Source: CAYPPG01 sp964412555
GTDB lineage: Bacteria; Hinthialibacterota; Hinthialibacteria; Hinthialibacterales; Hinthialibacteraceae
DNA length: 20,515 nt
Assembly (NCBI GenBank): GCA_964412555.1
Contig: CAYPPG010000093.1
Coordinates: forward strand, 1 to 20,515
Direction of reading: 5' to 3'
The notes under the pieces were generated by a model. That model saw only the letters and a program-made list of their open reading frames with translations, was not told the DNA's origin and searched no databases. This document shows positions 1-6,791 of the stretch, one piece after another; within the stretch, counting starts at the first letter, position 1, and each line of letters starts with the position of its first letter. Both the position numbers and the translations under genes were made by a program.

Positions 1-53
1 AAGAATCAATACTTTTTTGACTGTAAGATAAATTTCTTAACTTAATGACATTG

Positions 54-97
54 GGTGCCGATTTACTGCGAAATGAGGTGCCGATTTACTGCGAAAT
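54..97. repeat. Two direct copies of a 21-bp sequence, probable insertion-sequence end
   Basis: Positions 54-74 and 77-97 are identical 21-mers separated by GA, giving a period of 23. Duplicated short repeats at the tip resemble the right end of the IS21-family element at 6448-6492, where a similar-sized repeat also occurs twice. The copies differ in sequence, so this would be a different element. The coding frame of the next gene meets a stop (TGA, 74-76) inside the repeat, which fits an element end having removed the 5' part of that gene. The element itself lies outside the window or is lost. Confidence 0.5.
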
Positions 98-610
98 TTG
101 CAATCGATATATCTGAGCAAGGTAACGGGCGATCTCGGGTATATTGAACATGGACTTTCTCTGCAGTTATTCTCACTTGTAACGATAATGGCGGATTCGA
201 TGAAAAACCATCTTTCAAACGGTACGAAACCAGAGGAAGTCAATCCATCTTATCCATTCGACAGAATTAATGATCGTTGGCCTCGTGATGGAAAAGAAGG
301 TCTCGCAGATATGCGCATTTTTGCAAAGGCACTTATGAAATTTTCAGATCAACTGGAAAAGATGGCAAGTGCTTCTTTGCAGAAAATATCAAAAATGATC
401 GATGACCTTTTTGGTGAACGAATAGGGGAAGAGCAGCGACGAATACTTGCAGAGCGCTATGACCGAAGGGATAATGATTCGGCATTATTAACTGCTTCGG
501 TAAGTGGGGAGATACATTCTCCTGCCATTTTAACCAAACGTGACGATCTTAGAGAAATTCCTCGGCATCATTTTCATTCTGATATAATCACGGAAAAGAA
601 AGAATGGTGA
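98..610 (+). pseudogene. C-terminal remnant of a probable CD-NTase (cGAS/DncV-like nucleotidyltransferase), 5' truncated
   Basis: The open frame covers about 170 codons and begins directly at the repeated IS-like end. No Shine-Dalgarno site or convincing ATG is present; the first ATG lies 30 codons in. The visible pattern is a helical stretch with SIYL, then VNPSYPFDRINDRWP, then an amphipathic helix with FAKALMKFSDQLEKM and a FGE motif. This matches what I know of the C-terminal part of CBASS nucleotidyltransferases, where an 'NP...N..RW' segment follows the helical core. The catalytic GS and DxD motifs would be upstream and are absent, so the product could not make a cyclic nucleotide. The stop overlaps the start of the E2-like gene (TGATG), as in a coupled operon. 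The protein ends in EKKEW. The call rests partly on context, and an unrelated hypothetical protein remains possible. Confidence 0.55.
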
Positions 611-1101
611 TGAGTAGTAATAGGCGTCGATCATCCCATGCACAGTTAAAGGCCATGCAACAACACTGGCCAGATTTTAAAGGAAAAAAGAAACCGGATG
701 GAACTCTGGTTTGGATTGGTAGACTCAAGCCCAAAGCACAAATTTACAAGATAGGTATCTTATGGAAACCTACTGTTGATCGCCCCTATGTCATGCTAAT
801 TGATCCACCTCTTTGTCCAAGAATGAACGGACAATTTGAAGACATCCCGCATTTAATGTTTTTAAAAGAAAAACCGGAATACTCCGGTCTTTGTTTGTTC
901 GATTCTGAGGGAAAAGAATGGTCGAATGTGGACTTGATTGCTGAAACAACAGTTCCCTGGACTGCAGAATGGCTGTTGTATTATGAACTTTGGCATCTGA
1001 CGGGCGAATGGCATGGGCCTGGTGTAGGTTACGAAAGTGTGGCACAAATGAGTGTTAATGAAGCACGCGTCGTTCGGGAGACAATCACCGATGTTCACTG
1101 A
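604..1101 (+). CDS. Prokaryotic E2-like ubiquitin-conjugation protein (CBASS-associated, Cap2 E2-only type)
   Basis: The protein has 165 residues (163 if the ATG at 610, in the TGATG overlap, is used). The order of elements is that of bacterial E2 folds: an N-terminal helix with HWPDF, a strand with LVWIGRLKP, a strand with GILW, a proline-rich PPL loop, PHLM around residue 83, then GLCLF with a candidate catalytic cysteine at residue 97. WSNVDLIAETTVPWTAEWLLYYELW (105-130, written here in two parts: WSNVDLIAETTVP and WTAEWLLYYELW) and TGEWHGPG follow. The IPW-like/WLLYYE.W.TGEW.G block is a hallmark of the E2 proteins in 'short' type II CBASS, where E2 acts on the CD-NTase without a fused E1. 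It is coupled to genes on both sides. It appears intact although both neighbours are broken, so it may be a relic without a function. Confidence 0.72.
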   Translation: MVMSSNRRRSSHAQLKAMQQHWPDFKGKKKPDGTLVWIGRLKPKAQIYKIGILWKPTVDRPYVMLIDPPLCPRMNGQFEDIPHLMFLKEKPEYSGLCLFDSEGKEWSNVDLIAETTVPWTAEWLLYYELWHLTGEWHGPGVGYESVAQMSVNEARVVRETITDVH

Positions 1102-2113
1102 CCGCCATGCCAATAGCCTCAAAACCCGTCGGGTGAAACAACCGTGGCCGAAGGAACGATCATTCAAAATCCTTTCCCTTGATGGTGGCGGTATCAAGGG
1201 TATTTACACTGCTGAATTATTGCACCAGTGCGAAGAGAAATTATCTGATAGGAAACCGCTTGTAGAATATTTCGATCTAATCGCCGGAACGTCCACAGGT
1301 GGAATTATCGCCCTTGGTTTAGGACTTGGTTTTACAACTAAGGATATCGTATCTTTTTACCGTGATGATGGACGGAGTATATTTCCACCATCAAAAGGCG
1401 TGTTTAAAAAAATCACAAAATATTTAAAAACAAAGTTTGAACATAGCGAATTGGAGGATGCACTTAAGCGTCGTTTCGGGACATCCCTTCTTGGGCATTC
1501 TACTGTAAGGTTAGTAATTCCTGCTTTTATGATGCCCAAAACAGAGATAGCAGTTTTTAAAACAGATCATCACCCAGATTTCCGAAATGACTACAAGACA
1601 CCAATGTGGAAGGTTGCAAGGTCTACTTCTGCTGCACCAACTTATCTAAAAGGATTGGAACACAAGGAGAGTGGACGGATTTTCATAGATGGAGGCGTAT
1701 GGGCAAATAATCCAGTCATGGTAGCATTGGTAGATGCCATGACTGACTATGATCTTACATTCGATTAAATTGAAATTTTTAGTATCGGAACTGGTAATCC
1801 ACCGTTTTCGCTTAGGCCGTCGGCTGTCTTTGGGGGGCTAATACAATGGAGAGAAATAATTAAAGCGGCAATGTTTCTTACAAGTTATAACGCTACTGCT
1901 CAGGTAAAATTGCTTCTTGGGCCTGACCGCTGTTTACGTATTGAACCGTATGGTAAAAGCGCAAATATCGAGATGGATGATTATGATTCTGCTTTTGCGA
2001 TATTACCCAAACTTGCTATGCGAGATTTCGAAACGAATCGTCACAGCATTGCTCGTTATTTTAAAAAAACAGTTGAACCGCGTGAAAAATATTACTCAAC
2101 TGAAAAGAATTGA
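1091..2113 (+). pseudogene. capV: Patatin-like phospholipase, CapV-type CBASS effector, interrupted by an in-frame TAA
   Basis: The start ATG at 1091 follows GGGAG (1076-1080) and overlaps the E2 stop, which favours it over the ATG at 1052. The first 225 codons hold the full patatin catalytic set: oxyanion loop DGGGIKG (31-37), nucleophile elbow GTSTG with Ser68, and the dyad Asp in DGG (Asp200) followed by NNP. Codon 226 is TAA (1766-1768). The same frame then continues for 114 codons with unmistakable family sequence (IFSIGTG just after the stop, then LLLGPDRCLRIEP), ending at 2113. A single base change, for example CAA to TAA, explains the break. Full length would be 340 residues, normal for CapV. 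CapV enzymes degrade membrane phospholipids when activated by a cyclic dinucleotide. The truncated product keeps the catalytic residues but lacks the C-terminal third. Confidence 0.85.
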
Positions 2114-2341
2114 TTGATTTGCCATTGAATTGGTGTAAAATTCACAACGCTCTTTTAAATGAGGGGAAAACGCTATACATCAACATATAACTGGCTCATA
2201 TACATGCAGGATCGGCTGGTGCATCAGGCGCAGATTCTAATAACCAAAGGAGCTTCTTACTGAACTTGACTCAAGAAAAACAGATTGCCGGTGCGTAAAT
2301 GTCCGCGCTGTTGTAGAAAATCCCATTATGAAAATTCTTAG
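2114..2341. other. Intergenic stretch without a recognisable gene
   Basis: About 230 bases lie between the phospholipase remnant and the IS21-family left end. No start with a ribosome site opens a credible frame. A short frame at 2285-2341 encodes CPRCCR, which looks like half a zinc ribbon, but it is only 18 codons long. No terminator with a G+C-rich stem is visible. Confidence 0.5.
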
Positions 2342-2362
2342 GGGACGTCCATTTTCCCGCAG
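2342..2362. repeat. IS21-family left inverted repeat
   Basis: It begins GGGACGTCC and ends CCCGCAG. Its reverse complement matches 6472-6492 except at two positions. No second subterminal copy is visible on this side. Confidence 0.85.
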
Positions 2363-2403
2363 CTGAGAGGTTGCGAAGAGGCCGATTCTAATTAGAAACG
2401 ATT

Positions 2404-2410
2404 GGGGAGG
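2404..2410 (+). promoter_or_regulatory. Ribosome binding site fixing the istA start
   Basis: GGGGAGG lies 6 bases before the ATG at 2417, so that ATG is the istA start rather than the TTG at 2402. Confidence 0.7.
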
Positions 2411-2416
2411 CCTCAC

Positions 2417-3407
2417 ATGACCCTACTCAAGGAGAAAGAACTCATGTGTGCGGAAGTGATGCGAGAAAATGGGATAACCAATCGGAAGATCGCCAGGCAA
2501 TTCAAGGTGGATGAAAGCACGATTCGCTATCGGTTGAAACGGAGAGCCGATGGAACCAAGGATGGGCGTAGCCGCCAGTCATCGGTGTGTGATCCGTATC
2601 GAGACGTGATCGACAGCTGGAATGCGGAGTAATTGAACGCGGAGCGTCCCGAGAGCATTTTGAGTTTGTATGAAGAGTTAGTGATGGACCATGGATTTAA
2701 TGGGAGTTACAAAGCGGTGGTGCGTTACGTGCGGCGTCATGCTCCCGCGCCGAAAGTGCGTCCCATCCGTCGTGTGGAGACGGCGCCCGGAGCGCAAGGA
2801 CAAGTGGACTGGGTGACCCAGCGGTTGTGGATCCAGGAGGAAGGAAAGGAAGTGGCGCTCCAAGCCTTCATCGTGACGCTGAGTCATAGCCGGATGTGGG
2901 CGGTGATCTGGTCACGCCGTCAGGATTTTCTGTCGTGGATTGAATGTCATAACAAAGCCCTCGAAAGGCTACAGGGAATTCCGAGTTATTTGCGAATTGA
3001 CAATTTGAAGACTGGGGTGATATCCGGAGGAGGCCCTTGGGCGGTCTTGAACAAGGGGTATGCGTCGTACGCCGAGCAAGTCGGTTTTGTAATCAATCCC
3101 TGCCGGGTGCGCCAGGCGTCGGTATCACGTTCCGTTTCCCTATGTGGGACGGACGGTCGAGGTTTGAGGCGGGCCCGGGCGAGTGGAAATTTACAGCCTG
3201 AGCCGGTTGTTGGCCACGTATCCGCGCGGAACGCGATGCCGTCTGCTGATCGACCAATCGCATTATGAAGGAGAAGGGGACGAGCGGGTCATGGCGCCCA
3301 CGCCGCTCGGTCGTATCGCCCAAGAGATCGTGATTGAAAAGAGTTGGGAGGCGGCCAGCCGGTCGATGGACCACTACGATCGGCTGGTGAGGGGGTTATC
3401 CTCATGA
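2417..3407 (+). pseudogene. istA: IS21-family transposase IstA, inactivated by two stops and an internal deletion
   Basis: An N-terminal helix-turn-helix is seen in the first 45 residues (ITNRKIARQFKVDESTIRYR). TAA at 2630-2632 breaks the frame after codon 71, but family sequence continues in the same frame. The first two DDE aspartates are visible in GQVDW and in IDNLKTGV. At about 3112-3120, after the family motif NPCRVRQ, the sequence jumps to a segment near the C-terminus (YHVPFPYVGRTVEV) in another frame. The block normally containing KGKVE, with the third catalytic Glu, and roughly 150 residues in all are missing. A second stop, TGA, follows VEV. The remaining C-terminus reads to 3407 and overlaps istB by ATGA. 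No functional transposase can be made. Confidence 0.9.
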
Positions 3408-4189
3408 AACCACGGCCGTCGGACTTGGCGAGAAGCCAGCAGTTGTTAAGGGATTTGGGATGGGATTACGCCTCGGAGATGCTTCTGGAATTGGTCGAAC
3501 GAGCGGTGCGAGAGAAACTGTCGCTGATCGCGTCGCTCGAATTGATCGCGGGGAAAGAAGTGGAATGCCGTGAAGACCGCCGGGTGAAAACATTACTGAG
3601 TTCCTCCGGGTTGCCGGTGGGGAAATCTTTAAATGAGTTTGACTTTCGCTTTCAACGCAGTGTGGAGAAAGATCGGATTGACCTGCTGGCCACCTGCGAG
3701 TTTATACGGCGAAAGGAGAATTTGCTTTTATTGGGACCGCCCGGAGTTGGGAAATCGCACATTGCGTCCGGTCTGGGAGTGAAAGCGGCGGAGAACGGAT
3801 TCGCGGTCGTGTTCATGAACGCGGACGATTTAATTGAAACGCTCCGAAAAGACGAGAAGATCAAGCGCCGCAAAATCCGTCGGCGCCGGTATATGAACGC
3901 GTCGTTGTTGATCGTAGACGAATTGGGGTTTCAAGCGTTGGACCGCCGTGACGCCCATCTGTTTTTCAAGATGATCGGTCAACGGTACGAGCGCGGAAGC
4001 GTGGTCATCACCTCAAACAAGAGCATCCGTGACTGGCCGGAGATACTGGCGAACGACGAAGTGCTGACGACGGCCGTTCTCGACCGGCTGCTGCATCACT
4101 GTCACGTGATTCAAATGGATGGGCGAAGTTATCGCTTGAAAGACATCGAGTTGGGTCTCAGCGAACGAAGTGAAAACTCAAAAGCATGA
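3404..4189 (+). CDS. istB: IS21-family helper ATPase IstB
   Basis: The protein has 261 residues, a normal IstB length. The start ATG at 3404 overlaps the istA stop as ATGA, the usual coupling in IS21. IstB is an AAA+ ATPase of the DnaC clade that assembles on target DNA and recruits the IstA transposase. Visible motifs are Walker A GPPGVGKS (111-118), Walker B LLIVDE (168-173), a sensor-like TSN (203-205) and LDRLLHH with a possible arginine finger (Arg228). The gene looks intact although its partner istA is destroyed. The frame opened upstream at 3344 is only a read-through extension into istA. Confidence 0.93.
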   Translation: MKPRPSDLARSQQLLRDLGWDYASEMLLELVERAVREKLSLIASLELIAGKEVECREDRRVKTLLSSSGLPVGKSLNEFDFRFQRSVEKDRIDLLATCEFIRRKENLLLLGPPGVGKSHIASGLGVKAAENGFAVVFMNADDLIETLRKDEKIKRRKIRRRRYMNASLLIVDELGFQALDRRDAHLFFKMIGQRYERGSVVITSNKSIRDWPEILANDEVLTTAVLDRLLHHCHVIQMDGRSYRLKDIELGLSERSENSKA

Positions 4190-4224
4190 ACGTTGAGTTT
4201 TTTGAGGTATGGGCGAAAACTCAA
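4173..4224 (+). terminator. Alternating complementary 9-mers at the end of istB, possible weak terminator
   Basis: AAAACTCAA occurs at 4173-4181 and again at 4216-4224, and its complement TTGAGTTTT lies between them at 4193-4201. Two mutually exclusive 9-bp hairpins can form, one of which includes the last istB codons. The stems are A+T-rich. The first arrangement is followed by a T run, so it may act as a weak terminator. Confidence 0.35.
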
Positions 4225-4905
4225 GATTGTCATTTTTATTTTAAATGGAGGGGACGATAGTGCCATCGCCCCCTCTGCGACAATCCGTCGCCATCGCACC
4301 AGGGTATCCCTTGGCGGGTTGCTCTTTGCGTCAGGGTAAGCTTCGGAAAGGGGGAAGTGAAATAACTGAAACCTTTCGTTGAAACCCAGTGGGTAACCAA
4401 TCCCACCCGGTAAAGTTAGCCAACAGCCGGAAGCGAGTCTTGCGTGGAATATGGGTAACCTATTACACGAAGCGTAGACAGCGAATGTGTGGGCTGTGTG
4501 ATTGAGCCTCGAAATCAGTGTAATAGCGGGAGCCGACATGGTAGAGCAAATGGAAGGCCGCATCAGACACGCCGTTACAGGTTAGGCGTTCTGGTCCCGT
4601 CGGGGTCGGAGAGCATGGCACGGACATAGTGGGGTTTCCGGGGAACCTGAGAGGCCCATTCATCTCCATGGAAATTCCGGGCGGGGGCCTGGTGATCAAA
4701 CTCCGGGCTTATGATCGTCGCGCTTACGATCATAAGAGCGAATCAAAAGCGCAACCATGGTACCGTCGCGTGAAGGAAACGAAACAAAGCGGGATGGATG
4801 ATTGGGAGTCGGAGCACCCCATAGTACCAAAGATTCCGGGGAACCAACCCAAGGGACCCGGAGGAGGGAAGGGGGTGTTGGATTATGGAACCGTTGGAGA
4901 GAAAG

Positions 4906-6258
4906 ATGACAAAGACATCGGGCTTTGATTCCATCTCAACAAAACAAAGACGGATAGCGGCTCTTGCAAAGAGTGCGCCGGAGATGGCATTCACAACATT
5001 GGCACATCATATCGATATTGAATGGTTTTACGAAGCCTTTCGACTTACCCGGAAAAACGGGGCTGTCGGTGTTGATAATCAAAGTGCTTATGAGTATCAA
5101 GAGAACCTGGAAGGAAACCTCCAGAGTCTTTTGGAACGCGCTAAATCAGGAACATATAAAGCACCGCCAGTACGGCGTGTTTATATCCCAAAGGGAGACG
5201 GGTCTCAGACTCGTCCCATCGGAATAACTGCTTTCGAAGATAAAGTTCTCCAAAGGTCGGTTGTAATGATCTTGGAGTCGATCTATGAACAGGACTTTCT
5301 TGATTGCTCGTATGGATTTCGTCCAAAACGAGGAGCGCATGATGCACTCGAGACACTTCGAAATCAAATAATGACAATGAAAGGTGGATGGATTCTGGAA
5401 CTTGATATACGCAAGTTTTTCGATACTCTAGATCATTCATATCTTCGGGACATTCTGCGCAAAAGGGTGCGCGATGGTGTTCTACTACGCTTGATTGGTA
5501 AGTGGCTTCATGCAGGAGTCCTAGACTCAGGAACGTTATCATTTCCTGAACAGGGAACACCGCAAGGTGGAGTGATTTCACCTCTCTTAGCCAATATCTA
5601 CCTTCATGAGGTGCTTGATGTTTGGTTCGAGGAGACAATCAAACCGCTGTTGAAAGGTTGCTCTAGTCTGGTTCGGTTTGCGGATGATGCCGTGATAGTT
5701 TTCAGTGAAGAGGAAGATGCTAAGAGAGTGCTTAATGTACTCCCCAAACGATTTGAGAAATTCGGATTGACTTTGCATCCGGATAAGACGTGTTTGGTTC
5801 ATTTCTGGCGACCATCCTTATTTTCAAAGAAAACTGACCTGCAAAAACGCAGGCCGGAGACATTTAACTTTCTCGGATTCACGTTGTATTGGACCCGAAG
5901 TAGGAAAGGCAAATGGGTTGTTAAACTTAAGACAGCCAAAGACAGATTTAAGAGAACTCTTCGTTCCTTAGCTCAATGGTGTCGGGAGAATCGACACATG
6001 AAAGTGAAGGAGCAGTGGCTTTTGCTAACTCAGAAGTTGAAAGGTCATTATGCGTACTATGGCATAACAGGCAACTACCGAAGTCTCTGTAAACTTCAAG
6101 ATTTAGTAGAACATGTATGGAGGAAATGGCTTTCACGTCGATCCTATAAAGCGAATATTCCTTGGGATCGATTCATTCTTATTAGGAAGCACTATCCACT
6201 GCCACGAGCGAGGATAGTAAGACATTTTCGCCCAGAGCGTAGCGAACCCATAATCTAA
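4906..6258 (+). CDS. ltrA: Group II intron reverse transcriptase/maturase
   Basis: The ATG at 4906 is preferred because GGAGAG lies seven bases upstream; the ATG at 4885 would add seven residues. The protein is about 450 residues long. The reverse-transcriptase domain shows GDGSQTRPIGI, YGFRPKRGAHDAL, LDIRKFFD, GTPQGGVISPLLANIYL and the active-site FADD at about 258-261. A maturase (X) domain follows, with KDRFKR and GHYAYYGI, and the C-terminal WLSRRS...RIVRHF block is typical of intron-encoded LtrA-like proteins. There is no HNH endonuclease at the C-terminus, so mobility would rely on nicked or replicating DNA. It splices the host intron and reverse transcribes it during retrohoming. The gene looks intact and ends two bases before domain V. 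Confidence 0.92.
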   Translation: MTKTSGFDSISTKQRRIAALAKSAPEMAFTTLAHHIDIEWFYEAFRLTRKNGAVGVDNQSAYEYQENLEGNLQSLLERAKSGTYKAPPVRRVYIPKGDGSQTRPIGITAFEDKVLQRSVVMILESIYEQDFLDCSYGFRPKRGAHDALETLRNQIMTMKGGWILELDIRKFFDTLDHSYLRDILRKRVRDGVLLRLIGKWLHAGVLDSGTLSFPEQGTPQGGVISPLLANIYLHEVLDVWFEETIKPLLKGCSSLVRFADDAVIVFSEEEDAKRVLNVLPKRFEKFGLTLHPDKTCLVHFWRPSLFSKKTDLQKRRPETFNFLGFTLYWTRSRKGKWVVKLKTAKDRFKRTLRSLAQWCRENRHMKVKEQWLLLTQKLKGHYAYYGITGNYRSLCKLQDLVEHVWRKWLSRRSYKANIPWDRFILIRKHYPLPRARIVRHFRPERSEPII

Positions 6259-6259
6259 G

Positions 6260-6291
6260 GAGCCGGATGCGTAAAGGCGCACGTCCGGATC
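6260..6291 (+). ncRNA. Group II intron domain V
   Basis: It begins GAGCCGG with the catalytic AGC triad and folds back on UCCGGAUC. One mismatch is near the base, an internal CG bulge is present, and a short terminal loop (TAAAGG) caps the helix. This is the most conserved element of group II introns. At 32 nucleotides it is slightly shorter than the usual 34. Confidence 0.85.
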
Positions 6292-6327
6292 TGTGGGAAC
6301 CCGGGGTGAGTAATCACCCTAGGTGAC
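6292..6327 (+). ncRNA. Group II intron domain VI with probable branch point
   Basis: GGGTGA and TCACCC enclose a GTAA loop (6305-6318). Below the stem an unpaired A at 6321 lies six bases before the proposed 3' end (AC at 6326-6327), the expected branch-point geometry. Confidence 0.6.
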
Positions 6328-6447
6328 CCGGCCCAGCAAGAACCGCCTCCGTTTCCCCTGGTGATTAAGACTATCGGAAGAAATCCATCAAACTTGAGTC
6401 TATGAAAGGAAATCGGAATACTTTTCTTCAGATCAAACACGCTTCAG

Positions 6448-6492
6448 TGCGGGAAAGTGGGTGTCCCCTAACTGCGGGAAAGTGGATGTCCC
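6448..6492. repeat. IS21-family right end: subterminal and terminal repeat copies
   Basis: TGCGGGAAAGTGGRTGTCCC occurs twice, at 6448-6467 and 6473-6492, with one difference and a 25-base period. The outer copy is the inverted repeat matching 2342-2362. Multiple terminal repeats are a known trait of IS21-family ends, where the transposase binds. Confidence 0.85.
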
Positions 6493-6496
6493 TAGA

Positions 6497-6631
6497 CAGC
6501 TATTAGATTTACGAGCCGTTCATTTGAATGGAGACTGGGATGCGTTCCATCAGCATCGCATCAAACGACAACAAGAAAAACTGTATCCCTATCGAGAGGA
6601 AATCTTAGGAGAATGGAAGATGGCAGCTTAG
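6497..6631 (+). pseudogene. C-terminal remnant of an unrelated transposase (ISKra4-like)
   Basis: Starting four bases outside the IS21 end, 44 codons plus stop read LLDLRAVHLNGDWDAF, then HRIKRQQEKLYPYREEIL. The pattern 'L.LRA..LNGDWDAF..H....Q..LY' is what I recall for the extreme C-terminus of ISKra4-type transposases. The upstream 90% of the gene is missing. The IS21 element apparently inserted into it or took its place. If IS21 is removed with one TAG copy, the frame stays open leftwards for about 30 codons, but that arm does not resemble the family. Confidence 0.5.
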
Positions 6632-6791
6632 AGGGAAGCGGGTTACACCCGATGAGAAGTTTTGACTAATAAAATTTTCAAAAAACGCCCTTTTTTCAGC
6701 CGTTTTCAAACACAGTATACACCTTACCATAAACTTTATTTTTTAATTATGGTAAAATCAGATAGCAATACTAAAACAGTAGTGATTTTAA
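6632..6791. other. A+T-rich junction between the mobile island and the minus-strand gene cluster
   Basis: No coding frame is seen. The stretch holds an inverted repeat (TTACCATAA at 6724-6732, TTATGGTAA at 6747-6755) about 37 bases past the stop of the minus-strand gene. It also has GGGTTACACCC near 6640, which may belong to the neighbouring transposon remnant. Confidence 0.45.
6724..6755 (-). terminator. Possible terminator of the minus-strand cluster
   Basis: A perfect 9-bp stem with a 14-base loop lies downstream of the last minus-strand gene. It has few G-C pairs and no strong U tract, so it is only a weak candidate. A second perfect 8-bp stem (6790-6797 with 6801-6808) overlaps the stop codon of that gene. 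Confidence 0.25.

Larger units (their letters stand above)
4260..6327 (+). mobile_element. Group II intron with its own reverse transcriptase
   Basis: The 5' end is placed at GTGCC (4260), which resembles the GUGYG consensus. About 620 bases of G-rich structured RNA precede the reverse-transcriptase gene (domains I-IV). Domain V (6260-6291) and a domain VI hairpin with a candidate branch-point A at 6321 follow the gene. The intron would end in AC at 6326-6327, six bases after the branch A. It lies 70 bases behind istB, in the 3' non-coding part of the IS, so it would disturb no gene. The 5' and 3' boundaries are estimates because I did not pair the exon-binding sites. Confidence 0.8.
2342..6492 (+). 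mobile_element. IS21-family element, istA broken, carrying a group II intron
   Basis: The boundaries are set by 21-bp inverted ends (2342-2362 against 6472-6492, 19 of 21 positions matching). Between them are istA and istB in the order and ATGA overlap typical of IS21, followed by a group II intron. Removing the intron leaves about 2.1 kb; adding back the missing internal part of istA would give about 2.5 kb, the usual size of the family. TAG flanks both ends (2339-2341 and 6493-6495), a possible but very short target duplication. The transposition genes are clearly richer in G+C than the flanking DNA. With istA destroyed the element cannot move by itself. Confidence 0.85.

Noticed and set aside
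862..1197. Minus-strand frame of 111 codons over the E2/patatin junction
   Set aside because: Antisense to two genes with clear family motifs and translational coupling.
2285..2341. Short frame encoding CPRCCR, a possible zinc ribbon fragment
   Set aside because: Only about 18 codons, no start, no matching second cysteine pair.
1766..2632. Recoding of TAA as a sense codon, because both the patatin gene and istA contain in-frame TAA
   Set aside because: TAA, TAG and TGA all end otherwise intact genes in the window (for example the reverse transcriptase ends in TAA), and istA carries other lesions, so plain decay is simpler.
3183..3407. Separate small gene at the end of istA
   Set aside because: It is the displaced C-terminal part of IstA after the internal deletion, overlapping istB as expected.
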